A stretch of 64,000 nucleotides of DNA. It comes from Balamuthia mandrillaris. Its lineage: Eukaryota; Discosea; Longamoebia; Balamuthiidae. The notes below the pieces were generated by a model that saw nothing but the letters and a program-made list of their open reading frames with translations, did no database searches and was not told the DNA's origin. The stretch covers positions 1-64,000 of the forward strand of contig JAVKOQ010000169.1 of assembly GCA_031835245.1 (NCBI GenBank). Reading direction: 5' to 3'. The translations under genes were made by a program, and so were the position numbers. Positions 32,049 to 43,923 of this stretch are shown here, piece after piece (positions within the stretch are counted from its first letter, which is position 1; the number at the start of each line of letters is the position of its first letter).

Positions 32049-32147
32049 GCCACATGTGCGTCGTCTTAGCTCTTGACCCTTGGATAAGAGTTAACCCAAA
32101 AGAATCAGTTCCGGTTTTTTAGCTAGTCTGTTTTTTTTTTTAAAAAA

Positions 32148-32186
<39 letters not shown>

Positions 32187-33059
32187 TTCGTTAGGAGCTG
32201 CACTAGTAGTGCAGGACTATGGAACAAAGCAAACCATGACGTGGGTAATCCCAACTTTCTCTCTCGGTTGTCCCGCCGTTCCTCACAGCTGTTGTGGGGG
32301 GCATGAAGGCGGCACACGGCAAGCGTGAGGGGAGATTCATCCCCGCAAGTACAAAAAGCGAAAAACGGATCATGCAACAGCGGTTATGCATTTAGCATTG
32401 CCTTCCTATCCTGGGCAGTTACGCGCATAAAAAGTAACGGTTGCTCAAAAAGGGTTTTGCTCATCTTTTCTCGTCTTTGTTCTTCGTTCTTGCTTCTTGT
32501 GGTACTGCCCAGGCCTTACGCAAGAAGGAACTCGCTCCCGCTACTGTCACTACAACAGCCAGACCATCGCAAAAACTACTCCGCCAAACACGGCAGGCAA
32601 GCCCAACGCAGGCAGACCCGCCACTTGAGCACTCATTCCTCAACCGACCGGCAACAGCGGAGTTCCTTTTGCTTTCGGTACTCACTTCCGATAGAGTTAG
32701 AAGAGCCAACATCCCTAACGCCCATAACGAGACACGAGGGAAGGCGTAAACGGAAAAGGCGACGAGCCTCTTCCATCCCCTCATTCTTGTTTAAATATTT
32801 CTTTATTATTCCCCTCACAACCACCTACAGCAACGCCATACAAGAAGAGCACAACACCGACAACAACAAGGTGTCACCACTATCGCCACTTCTCTCACCG
32901 TTTCCACAACCTCCGCCGCCAAACAGCTCACTGAACAAAACACAGGGGAGAGGGGTGGGGTGCGGGCAGGGGTGGACTCCCCGCAGGCGGTCCCCGTTTG
33001 GCTGCAGCCGCCTGCTCTCTGGAACGACGTTCGTCCTTGAAGGGAGTAACGCTTTGTAG
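32049..33059. other. intergenic region between DENND10 and the regulator-like gene
   Basis: It contains poly-T next to poly-A (about 32130-32147) and an (ATT)n tract at 32148-32187. A + strand frame (32325-33059) is open for 244 codons but has biased, inconsistent composition and ends just before the next ATG. I do not accept it as coding, though part of it may be 5' UTR or an upstream exon of the next gene. Confidence 0.45.
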
Positions 33060-33631
33060 ATGCACCCTCACCGATGGCCGGCTTCCGGCGAACAAAAGCA
33101 TGGAGAAGGAGAGGACCCAACGGGTGGCAGCACGGAAGTGGTCACCGCCAGCCAAAGCGGCTCCAACCGTGTGGCGGGTAGCTGGTCCCTCTTCCCTATG
33201 TTCCATGAACAACAGCCACTGCCAGCAGCACCTCTAGCCCCCACTCAACCGTCAATACAGTTACTACCAACAGCAACTCCAGCAGGCACAATGGTGAAAC
33301 CGCCGCCTGCAACACTTCACCATCACCACCAACAAGACAAGGAAGAAGAGGAGGAAGAGGATGGTTATAATGACCCGGATAAACCGGACAGCGAGGAGCT
33401 ATTCCAGGATATGACGTTCTTCTTTCCAAGGCTGAAGAGTGGCGTGTCGGACCTCAGCCAAGGCAAGTCCAAGGAAAAGAGAAAGCGCCAGTTGGAACAG
33501 CAGCTGTACACCCTCGAGTTAAGCTATCGGGCCATCTCCGCGAAGCGAAAGAAGTGGGAGCAAAGGTGCTGGCAACAACAATATCCCACTCATCCCTCTG
33601 GTTTGGGTTTCCTCCTGACAGAGAAGCTATC

Positions 33632-33677
<46 letters not shown>

Positions 33678-36566
33678 TTACTATAGCAACCATCACTAAT
33701 ACTCCGGTACATATTTGTGCTGCTTTCTGTTTCGAAACAGAAGTACGGCTCAGGCAACGGCAGCATCACCCATTTGATTTTGATCCACACCACCATTACC
33801 CACACATACAACGACGCACCTACCCACAACCACAACTAGCAATAAACGAAGCAGCTTCCTCTTTAACAAATCATGAGCACCTTCGCAATAACAAGTCAAT
33901 AGAGCAGCAAGCAAGAGAGGAGGGAGATAACAGGGGAGCGACTGCGCCAACCACAATAACAATATCGACAATCGAGGAAAACCTAGCGCTACTCCATTCT
34001 ATTACGCAGTTTATACGCAGTTACAGGCAGCATCTATGGGTGTTCCTCCCAGTTCACCCAGCCGTGATCACAGAGGAGAACGTCGAGCTACTGTATAAAG
34101 AGGCATCTTCTCAGGATTCTGTGTTGGGCTTGTGCTTTAACATCGTTATTGCCCTAGGTGAGTATTTTTTTTTCTTAATGAATCGTATGTCGTAATGTCC
34201 TGTTATATATGTTAAGCCGGAAGGGTTGGCACTGACAAGAAAACCATTCTTTCATTCCAATATATTCTTGACAACACACGAAGGAGCTAAGGTGTTGGGT
34301 AACGGAAAAGCTAATGTAGCTTCACAGCTCTTCCGGCGAGCGCGTTGCAATCTGGAGTGTCTGTACGATGTGTTTCACTACAATGTGGCCGAGGCATTGA
34401 ACCTTATGAGCTATTACAGCTTGTTAGAGGCAGATGGGGAGCGGGCCACCTACTACGCCTCTCTCGCTGCTGAGATGTGCAGATGTCTTGGAAAGCTCAA
34501 CACAGTGACCTATGTGGCTTCCATTCGTCGGCTCAGCAACTTCACCAGCAGCCAACGGAAGCGTAACAGATGCCTCCAAGAAGTCAACCGTTGTAGCCTG
34601 GGAGGAGGCATCTACACCTCGTTATTTCACCAAAGTGCTGGCAGTTGGGCGCTGCCAGTACATCCAAAAGCCGTTCTCACCTCTGCTATCGTCATGCGTT
34701 CTCTATTTAACATTGGTCTGGGCTTGCTGATGCTACCTCCAAACAAAGAATCCGTCCGGCCCTTCTCCACTCCTTATGACGATGTAAGACCTCGCCTTAT
34801 GTTGGACGTGGACTCTTCCTACGAAGATGATCTTGATGAAGGAGACACCGGCACTGAGAATGAAGATGATTCGGAAATAGAAGGTGATGAGGACGATGAA
34901 GAGGTTTGTCCCTTTATTACGGGGGGGGGGGGGTTTTTTTTGGTGTTGTTTCTCTTGCTTATTTCACTTTTTTCCCCTTCTTATTTAATCGCTAGACGAC
35001 TCAACCCCCTGTTGTGGAGACAGCAACAATCACAATAGAAGGTTTGCCCACCGCATCTGCTACCATTACTGCGGGCAATGCTGTCCCTCTCCGAACAACG
35101 GACTCGTCCGTTTTATTGTCAGCTACAGCAGAAGATCAAGTCGATGAGCTAGAAGAACAAGCTAGCGCTATGTCGGGTACCGAAAAGGAATGCTCCCCCG
35201 GTGCAGATATTTTGGACCACGGTCCCCTCATGGCTCGTTCTGGACTGCAACTCATCAGGGACAGCAACTCTCCAGAATGGTTCCCTGCTTCGGCTCGATT
35301 TGCATTAGAACACCAGCCTTTGCTTCTTCCCAGCGGACTCGATAATTCCTTATCTTCTTTTTCGTACACTTCAACCTGTCCCTTCACACCCATCGCTAAT
35401 AAGGAGGATGCTGCCACCAACAATAGCTGCATTCCTCCCACATATTGGTCCAGTTTTGACTTTGACAACAATTTTGATGATACGGCCGCCATTAACCACC
35501 TTCAATTTGACGCATTTCATCCCCAAGACAACCAGCACAACTCTTTTGTCCCCCAAGAGGCACCATCATCTTCTTTCTCATTATCTTTTCAGTTGCCCCT
35601 GTCACAATCACCGCCCTCGTCACCATATTTCCCTTCCTCTTCCTCTTCCTCTTCCTCTTCCTCTTCCTCTTCCTCTTCCTCTTCCTCTTCCTCTTCCTCT
35701 TCCTCTTCCTCTTCCTCTTCCTCTTCCTCTTCCTCTTCCTCTTCCTCTTCCTCTTCCTCTTCCTTCCCTCTTCCTCTTCCTCTTCCTCTTCCTCTTCCTC
35801 TTCCTCTTCCTCTTCCTCTTCCTCTTCCTCTTCCTCTTCCTCTTCCTCTTCCTCTTCCTCTTCCTCTTCCTCTTCCTCTTCCTCCTCGTCTTCATCTTCA
35901 TCATCTTCTTTTTCTTGTTCTTCTTGTTCTTGTTCTTCTTCTTCTTCTTCTTCTTCTTCTTCTGCTTCTTCTTATTCGTCATCGTCGTCGTCATCATCGC
36001 TCTTATCCGATTTCTCTGCCGCTTCTACCTCTTCAAACATGACATCGTTCTCACGTTCTATTAAAGCGAAAAGGTATACAAAACGGCCTCGGGGTCGAAA
36101 GAAACGGAGCGCTAAGGCAAGAACAAAGGAATCATGGGACCAACAAGTGGTAGAGTACGCCAAGGACAATCCCTTCTTCGATGCAACCGTGAGCAATACC
36201 TACAAACGATTCTCACAAGTGTTGGAAGGATTAGAAAAGGAGATAGATGAACAAAAGCCAAGCTTGCCTCCGAGTTATCATCATCACCTTCGCATAACGC
36301 TACTGAGCATGCATATGGACCTGGAAATACGCTCGGGTACATTCGAGAGCGGGCTTAAGCGGGCTCTTGCATTCTATGATGAACTGCAAACACAGCCTTT
36401 GCTGCTGTATTATTCTCCAGGCTTCGAGACAATGCTTCAACTTACATTCCTATCGGAGGTGCTGTCAGCTGGCGCGTTTCGAAAAAATGCCGATGATGTG
36501 GAAAGTCTCGCTCGCTCCACTTTTGAGGATCGGTACCCTGTGGCCGGGCGACTCATCGGTACGTGA
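33060..36566 (+). CDS. large low-complexity protein with a fungal-regulator-like helical core
   Basis: About five exons. The first (33060 to about 33600) is His/Gln/acid-rich and contains a basic helix KSKEKRKRQLEQQLYTLELS. The second, after an AG at about 33741, gives RLRQRQHHPFDFDP and then IEENLALLHSITQFIRSYRQ and HLWVFLPVHPAVITEENV. The third includes HYNVAEALNLMSYYSLLEAD and RATYYASLAAEMCRCLG, which resemble the middle homology region of fungal zinc-cluster transcription factors (many-helix, Y-x2-LAxxM-x2-LG). An acidic stretch (DEGDTGTENEDDSEIEGD) follows, then a Ser-rich part. The last exon begins near 36075 (YTKRPRGRKKRSAKARTKES, an apparent nuclear-localisation patch) and ends at 36566. 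No Cys6 zinc cluster is seen. Joining of the last exon across the (TCTTCC)n tract is inferred from phase. Function is unknown; a nuclear regulator is a guess. Confidence 0.5.
35631..35884 (+). repeat. (TCTTCC)n hexanucleotide tract
   Basis: About 40 hexamer units with a phase slip near 35761 (tccttccctc). It reads Ser-Ser in one frame and Leu-Pro after the slip. The downstream exon is in a third frame, so the tract is more likely intronic: possible donors are the GTCACA or GTCACC sites near 35600-35622, and AG|gtatac near 36075 is in matching phase. Confidence 0.9.
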
Positions 36567-37256
36567 GCAATGCCAGACCCAAACTGAAGAAGAGAAGAGA
36601 ACGCCCCCAGCCGTGTTGTATTTTACTTTATTAAATTATTTATTGCCATCTAAGATCAAGCCGATCCGAAAAGAAAAATAAAGCAAAATAAGTATGGAGG
36701 AAAAAACAGAGAAAAACAAAAACAAAATAACCACCTCCGGCGTGCCTAAGTACACGGCTGGGGGTTTTCTCTTCTCTTAGGGTGCGTGCATCATCGCCTA
36801 AAGCAGCAGCCGTCCGGTTGGGCACGGACATGCTGTTTGCTGAAAAGAATGCAGCGCCCCACCTGCCGACACACTTCAGTAGTGAGGGGTCAAACAGCTT
36901 CCCGCTGATGTCACGGTATGCCGTAAAATGTTGTCCACGTGGACTTACACTGTAAAAGGATAAAACTAGATGAAGATCATGCCGATCAAACGTGCCCCAA
37001 AAAACAGCTTTTCCCTTCTGCTGCTGCTCCTGCTGCTGCCGCTGGCGCTGGCGCTATCCACCTCCTTTCCTGCTGGAAGGTGCTTCCTTCCTTCCTACCT
37101 GAAGCGGCGTGCTCGTTTTCCTCCTAAGGCAGCATCCTTAAGCAGCAGCGGTTAGCGCGCCCCCACGTTAAAAAGCGGTTGCCGCAGCATACCCTACACA
37201 TCCAGCAATTATCCCACCCAACCACCCACCAGGCGATATAGCAGCTGCAAAGCGAC
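36567..37256. other. intergenic region between the regulator-like gene and SCYL2
   Basis: No gene recognised. It contains attaaatt/aataaa-like 3'-end signals at 36630-36680, purine-rich and CTG-rich (about 37015-37050) segments, and the SCYL2 promoter. Short + frames here have Ala/Leu bias from the CTG runs only. Confidence 0.45.
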
Positions 37257-37718
37257 ATGGGCAACCAGCTTGACAGAGAATATGAGGTGGAGGCCGAGCT
37301 CACCAGATCCGACGCCACGGGCGGCCTCAATGGTGGCTGGTAACTTAATGAGCATCTTCCCTTCAAATCTCTCTCCCTCTTCTCTCTCTCTCTGCTCTCT
37401 CTGCTCTCTCTGCTCTCTCTGCTCTCTCTGCTTTCTCTGCTCTCTCTCTTCATGCTGCTGCTAATTGACATCACGTCCTCGCAACCTTCTTCTTCCTCAC
37501 ACACAGGAAAATCTTTAAAGCGAAGAAAAAGAGCAGCGGAGAAGACGTTTCGCTATGGATATTTGACAAAAAAGTGCTGAAAGGACTACCTAAAACCACG
37601 CGGCACCGCTACTATGCGCTTCTACGTCAAGAGGTACTCTTTCTGACTTGAGTACAGGCCTCTTTCTGTCTCTCTGTCTCTCTCTCTTTCTGTCTCTCTG
37701 TCTCTGTCTCTCTGTCTC

Positions 37719-37767
<49 letters not shown>

Positions 37768-40700
37768 TCCCTCCTCAAACCATTCACGTATTCCTATGGA
37801 GGACTTATATTTGTTCTGTGCAAAACTTTACAAAGTTTACAGTATTGGCGCGACTGATCCATCCCAACGTGGTATGTTGTTTGTTGTATAGTTTGACCTC
37901 TTTGTTTTTCCGTTTTTCTGAATGTAACCTGGGCTTCCTTTTTTGTTTCATTCCAAACACAGTTGCGCGTCTTGCAACCTATCTCTGAAACGAAACGCGG
38001 ATTCATGGCAGAAACGGAGCCGGTATTTGCCTCCCTGGCAAACCTCTTGGGTGACCACACCAACCTTCGTCCCTCCCCTGAGTTGAAAAATACCACTTTG
38101 GACCCATTTGATGTACACACCCTCTCCTCTCCGCTTTCCATGCTTCTCTTGCTCTCTGCTTCTCTCTATGCTGCATGTGACGAGTCTAGGTGGAGTGGGA
38201 GAGAGCCGCTACCGGCCACTGACACAACCAAAATGGCAAACATGACCTTATTTTTTCTCTTTGTCTGTTTGTATTTGAACAGGTAAAGATGGGTGTGCTG
38301 GAGATCACGGAGGCGTTGGCCTTTTTGCATGGCAATGCCAATATGATACACAGGAACGTGTGCCCACATAGCATCTTGCTAACAACAAAAGGCAGCTGGA
38401 AACTGGCTGGTTTCGCGTTTGCTGTGCTAGAGAAGGATAGAGATAAGAACCAGCTCCATTTGGACGATGACGGCCCTTCTACCTTCCGCCAGGCTCCATC
38501 CCTGGACTATGTTGGTTCGTTTATTTCTCCCTGTGTTGTTCATCATATTACCAGCTCTATTCCTTTTCCTCTGTGTATTACCTGTCTGACAACAAACCAA
38601 ACAACAAAAAGCTCCAGAGACGGTGCTGACAGCCCAACAAGGTTTTAAGATGGACATGTGGTCGTTAGGCATGACCCTTTGGGAGGCCACCACAGGAAAG
38701 CCTGCCTTGGTTTCAGTAGCTAGCCAACAAATGAAGGGACCTCGTATTGAGGCCGTGAGGGACTACAAGCTTGCTATTGGCCAGTTCTTTCCCTTGCGCT
38801 CTGGCATGTTGCAACGGAGAGGGACTGAAGGGTTGCCAGAAGTAATGGAGCAATTGCTGTGTCGAGAGCCCGGCCAGCGGGCTGACGCTCAGTATTTTCT
38901 GCGCAGCGACTACTTCAACGACACCCTTATCCTAACCCTGATGTACCTCAACGACCAGAACATTCTTCAGAAGGACCCTGCAAGCAAGGCCAAGTTTTTC
39001 AAGGGTCTCCCTCATGTTCTTTCCAAGTTTTCCCATCGCGTCGTCATGCAAAAAGTTCTTCCCGCTATCATCTCCGAGTTGAGGAATCACGAATTGTTGC
39101 CTTTTGTGCTGCCCAGTCTCTTCCGTAAGTCACAATATTACCACTACTACTGTTCCAGCTCCACTGTATGCTCCAATGTATGACTCACATCTCTTTCTAA
39201 CATGCTTAGAGATTGTTAGAGAACACCTCTCTTCGCAGGAATTTTGCAAGCAAGTACTGCCTTGCTTGTTGCCGTTGATGGCATTGGAGAAGCCCCTCAA
39301 ATCTTCCATTCTTTTACTGTCTGAGTTGGAGACAATTCTCAAGAAAGCTGGCGCTGCCAACATCAAATCTCGTACTTGTCCCTTTCACCTGTTTTTGGAA
39401 CTAAGCAAGAGAAGAAACCATTTAACTTTCTGCATTCCTCTAGATATCTTGCCGATGCTGGTGCGGGGTTTGGAGCATTCACACCCGAAGATGCAAGAGG
39501 AAGTTCTAAAGCAAATACCAAAAGTGGTAGGCATTCTGGATTTTAACTTTGTCAAGTCATTGCTGCCACGATTACAGGTTTGTATCATTACCTGGTTGGT
39601 TTGCTCTTTACTGTGAACTGTTCCTAAAAGCTACTTTTTGAAGGCACTAAATCTTAGTACACGGCTCAGTCCTATACGGTAACGTAACATTGTCCCAACG
39701 TTTGAATACCCTATCGCTTACCCGCCCCCTTATTTTCTAAAATTAGCGCAAGGATTATAATCTGCCTTGAGGAGCTGGTCCCTCACCTCGACAAATCTAC
39801 TATCCAAGACGTAGTTGTACCTACATTACAAGAGGTATTCCGTCATTTTGCCATCACAAATGTTTTTAACATTTGCATTTTTTAAACCTATTTCTCTCTT
39901 CTCCAGTGCGTGCAACAAGAACGAACAGCAGTCGTTATAGTACGTAGGTCCATTTTCAGGTTTCATCTGCCATAACGACTTATGCTGACCTTTTTTTTGA
40001 CTCTGAAGATGCGAGTAATGGTTGTGTTCGACTTGTGCTCGACCAGACTTGGGGAACAGTTCACAGCCATCAACATACTGCCGTTTGCGTTCCCACTATG
40101 CGTAGAGCCCAGTCTAAATGCTGAGCAGGTATTGTGCACTCTCCTTTCGCTGGGATTGTGCTGTTTATTTGCTTTCGGACAGATTGTGCTGTTTATTTAC
40201 GTTTCATACCACAGTTCAAGTTCATCATAGAGCAAATCAAAAACATGGTTCAGCGAGTGGAGAATACCCAATTGAAGAAGCTCCCGCGAACGGAACAGGA
40301 CGCTGGCAGCATTATGACACCATGTTTGTTTTTCTCTTTTCACTTTTTGGATTCTCTCTTCTCATCACCTTTGCCTTTGACAGCTGGCCCGCGCTCTTCC
40401 TTTAGCCAGGAAGAGCCCGAACGAGAAGAGTTTCCCCAAGGCCAAACCAACTTTACTCCACCTACATCAACGTCCGCGATGGTCACTAGCCCTATTAAAG
40501 AGGTTATTGGAGCTGATTTCAAGGTACTAATCACTTCTTTTCTTCCTATCCCCCTCCCTCTTGCGGATAAGGAATAACATGTTGAAACATGCTAAATTCG
40601 TTTCTTACGCAGGACATTATTACCAATGTGTCTAAACTTTCTACTCAGGCGCAAACACGAGCTACTGCTTTTATTTCCTCATTAAGCTCGGCGCCTGCTG

Positions 40701-41482
40701 CTAGCTCCACTTCCGTTTCATCCTCCTCCTCTTCTTCTTCTCCAGCTTTACCGTCGTCATCCGGTCCATCCTCCTCTGCTTCTCCAAATTTGCCTTCATC
40801 TTCCACTTCGCTTCTCCTGCTTTGCCTTCAACTTACCAGGCTCCGGCAGTTCAACCCTCCTCCTCTCGTGCGCCCGCCTCACCGATGATGTTGTCAAGCT
40901 CTTCTGCCGGTTCACCCCTAACCGTGCAGCACAGCACCGTGCCCAGTTCTCCCTCACCTACGTCTCTTGCATCAACTACAATTCCTGCGCCTTATTCTTT
41001 GTCAGCTTCTTCTCGTTCTGGGGTAGTATCCTCTTCTTCTCTTCTGGACGGTTTTACCCCGTCTCCTGTAGCAAAACCATCTTCTCAGGGCACCAACAGT
41101 TTATGCTCCCACCCCCCTCATGAACAGTAGACAGGAGCAACCACAACAAAATCAAACAAATGGGCAAAAAGACGACCAGTGGGACAATCTCTTTACCTTC
41201 CCGGCCTCTCCCAGTGGTCCTTCCAGTAATGGCTTCTCTTCCTCTGGCGTTGCTTCCTTCTCTTCATCTTCATCTTCTTCTAAGGGAATTGGAATTCTTC
41301 CTTCATCATCGACGTTTACTCTGTCTTCCTTTCCTACCACCACTATAAGTCCTTCAGCGCCCACACCTTCGTGGGACCCATTCTCCCCATTCGCTACAAC
41401 GTCTCCACCCTCATCCACATCTTCATCTACACCCACACCAACACCAGCATCGCGTTCTTTCAATCTGGATTCCCTCCTATGA
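37257..41482 (+). CDS. SCYL2: SCY1-like protein 2 (SCYL2/CVAK104) pseudokinase
   Basis: SCYL2 proteins are clathrin/AP-associated pseudokinases working in trans-Golgi and endosome traffic. The start MGNQLDREYEVEAELTRSDA (ATG 37257) and GGLNGGWKIF replace the glycine loop. Then come VSLWIFDKKVLKGLPK, LIHPNVLRVLQPISETKRGF and MAETEPVFASLANLLGDH. The catalytic-loop position reads MIHRNVCPHSILL (HRN instead of HRD) and the DFG position LAGFAFAV, so phosphotransfer is unlikely. APETVLTAQQGFKMDMWSLG closes the kinase fold. HEAT-like repeats follow (FKGLPHVLSKFSHRVVMQKV, ILPMLVRGLEHSHPKMQEEV, YKxQ-type helices), and then a Ser/Pro-rich tail with DNLFTFPAS and SWDPFSPF, ending in NLDSLL at 41482; such short DPF/NLF-like motifs suit adaptor binding. 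It has a dozen or more introns, several CT-rich. Confidence 0.92.
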
Positions 41483-41619
41483 GAGAAATAAGGGTTCATC
41501 AGGCGGCGCAAAGATCACTCAAAAAACTCTTCTTCCTTTCTCGTTAACAGAATAAAGCAGTATTGGTTGTTCAGTCTTTTGTTGGCAACAGAGAAAAAGG
41601 AATGGGAAAGGGACAGCCT

Positions 41620-41784
41620 TTAAGCTTTCTTGCTCTGCACAACTTCAAGGAGGGACACCATTCTCTCTCTCCATGCAGCAAGACGATCTGCTACCTGTTG
41701 CCACTGAGCCTCTGCAAACTCGCGCTGAGTAGCTTGGCTGCGAGTGCACAACATCGTTCATGTCAGAGCAAAGTCACTTAGAAG

Positions 41785-41828
<44 letters not shown>

Positions 41829-43417
41829 CAGAACGCAGAACGCAGAGAGAAAGAGTACTTGATAATGGCAACACTTCGCAATTGGTCCATCTTGGCGTCA
41901 ATGATCTTGTTTCGGATAGCAAGGATGATCCAGGACTCGACCTCCTCTGCGGATATGGACAGCATCTCTGCAATAGAGGAATAAGGCACCTCCCTCTGTT
42001 CAGCAGCTAGACTTGCCAAGGACAAAAGACGCATCTTCTTGATGCAGTCCTCGTACACCAGTCCAAAATTGTAAATTTTAAAAAAAACCAAAGTTAAGCC
42101 AGAGGAAAAGATAAGAGAGAAGCGAGGAGAGTCGAGATAGAAGGAGAACGCTTACCAACAGAGCCGAGGAAATTAGGATGAGCATCGTGAAACTTTTGGA
42201 AGGCGTCCAGTGTGTCGTGGGCAAAGAGGGAAAGAAGCTTGTAGAGGTTTGGGTTGGAGCTTTCCAGTTGCTTGACAGCGGCAAGCTTGAGCAGGTCGTC
42301 ACACTGAATTATCTCGGGGAGGCGGATGGCCTCCACAGCTGCCACAACAGCCTGCTCCGTCGCTGCCTCCAAAGCGGAGCTACTCTCTTCCTCATATGTT
42401 GCCAAGTGCTTGATCAGGTATTTGTGCGCCATCACCCTTAAGAGAGAATGTTAAGTTAAAACAAGGAGAAAGAGAAAAAAAACAGCGGCTAATGAGAGGA
42501 GAAAAAAAACAAGAAGAGAAGGTAATGGTTACGTCTTGTTGCTGTTTTCCTTGATGATGTTGCGGAGAAGAAGGTAGAGATCCCGTTTCTGTTGGGTGGT
42601 GGAGTTCCAGAGGGAGAGCCAGCTGTCCAGACGCTCCAGGTGGGGGAAGAGGAGGTGAGCATTGCCCGATTGAGCAGCAAACTTGGCCAACGACGTGAAC
42701 GCGGCATAACGAGCGGAAGACTGCGGGTGAAGCAGGTTGAACAGGTTGTTGAGTCTAGTTTTTTTTAATTTTTGTTTTTGTTAAAAATTATGAAGACATG
42801 AGAGAGAGGAGAGAGAGAGAGAGAGAGAGGGAGGGAGAGAGGGAGGGAGGGAGGGAGGAGGGAGGGAGGAGGGAGGAGGGAGAGAGGGAGAGGGAGGAGG
42901 GAGGGAGGGAGGGAGGGAGAGGAGAGGAGGGAGAGGGAGGAGGGAGGAGGAGGGAGAGGAGAGAAGAGAAGAGAAGCAAAGAGAAGGGAGGGAGAAGGGT
43001 ACAAGCGAAGGCGGAGGAGTGGACGGTCATTGGGAGTAGTAGTAATGGCGTCGATAAGCTTTGCAACGACGGCCTCAGCGCTCTGTGTGTCCAGCTGTCT
43101 CAGCAGGCAGCAAAGCAAGTTCAAGCATCCCTCAATCTCTGAAAGGTGCGCGGGGGTAAATAAATGGGGTTTAACAAAAAAGAAAGATCAGTGGGGAAAC
43201 CTTTCTCGGGGGCCTTTTCGAAAACGAGTGGCTGAAGGTCACTCAGCTTGTTGATGAGGTCTTTGTAGTTCTCAGCTTTGATGAGTTCGTTGCAGTCCTT
43301 CACGAACGCACTCTCTTCTGTGCTTTCTTCCGATTTGTCCTGTTGCAGCTTGTTGAAATACTTGACAAGTTCTTGCGCTTCTTGCTCGCGCGACGCCAAC
43401 TCCACTAACGTAGTCAT
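41620..43417 (-). CDS. EIF3M: eIF3 subunit M
   Basis: PCI-domain subunit of translation initiation factor 3. ATG at 43415-43417 gives MTTLVELASREQEAQELVKY. The middle exons include CLNLLCCLLRQLDTQSAEAV-like text, then AHKYLIKHLATYEEESSSAL, LPEIIQCDDLLKLAAVKQLE and KLLSLFAHDTLDAFQKFHD. The PCI domain follows: LVYEDCIKKMRLLSLASLAA, VPYSSIAEMLSISAEEVESW and ILAIRNKIIDAKMDQL. The last exon reads TRSQATQREFAEAQWQQVAD, RLAAWRERM and VQSKKA, with the stop at 41620-41622. Two introns hold long sense-strand pyrimidine tracts: about 41790-41825, and the much larger 42797-42985 mix of GA and GGGA units (on the + strand). Confidence 0.92.
42797..42985 (-). repeat. intronic (CT/CCCT)n tract in eIF3m
   Basis: Nearly 190 bases of pure purine on the + strand (gaga, ggga units), i.e. 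pyrimidine on the sense strand of eIF3m. Such mirror-symmetric homopurine tracts can form triplex DNA; that is inference only. Confidence 0.9.
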
Positions 43418-43923
43418 GATGAAGAGAGAATGGGGGATTTGCTGTTCGCTTTCCGTTCAGATTAAACTGATCAGAGGAAATTATTATCTTTGTTATTTTT
43501 GTTTGCGCAAGCGATTGTTTGCAAGTTAGTGAGAAAGAAGTACGAAGAAGAGGGAGAAAAAGGGAAAAGAGCTAAAGCGGGTCCCAACCAATTGCTTCGC
43601 TCAACCGAACAACCAAGAGGCCAAAATTCTTCTTCCCCCTTTCTTTCCCTCTTTTTTTTTTCTCCCCGCTCTGCTCTCCTCGCTCTTCTCTTTTCCGCTT
43701 TCTTTCTTCCTTTCTCGCTTGTCCTCTCTCCTGTCCAATGCATGAGGGCTCAGAATAACCTCAAGACCCCTCAAGCCATGGAGGACAGGAGAGAGGACGT
43801 GAGAATAGACAAAAAAAAGTTGTGGAAAAAAGAAAGGTGGCCGCGGATCCACTTTCAGCAACAAGTGCCCTTTACCCTGTGCCCTGGTCGTGGTAGCAGT
43901 TGAAGTTGGTTGTTGGTCGCGAC
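43418..43923. promoter_or_regulatory. divergent promoter region of eIF3m and U1-C
   Basis: Both flanking genes start here and run outward. The stretch has a pyrimidine-rich block (about 43625-43735) on the + strand upstream of U1-C, and no coding potential that I accept. No specific element is recognised. Confidence 0.5.

Noticed and set aside
32325-33059. 244-codon + frame upstream of the regulator-like gene
   Set aside because: Composition shifts along its length, there are no domain features, it has an in-frame stop right before the ATG at 33060, and only weak support for expression as protein.
35408-36064. Frame of 218 codons with Leu-Pro then Leu-Phe repeats
   Set aside because: Shadow of the (TCTTCC)n repeat; flanking residues do not continue the protein of the neighbouring exons.
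33060-36566. A Cys6 zinc cluster in the regulator-like protein
   Set aside because: Searched by eye in all frames from 32300 to 33750; no C-x2-C-x6-C pattern was found.
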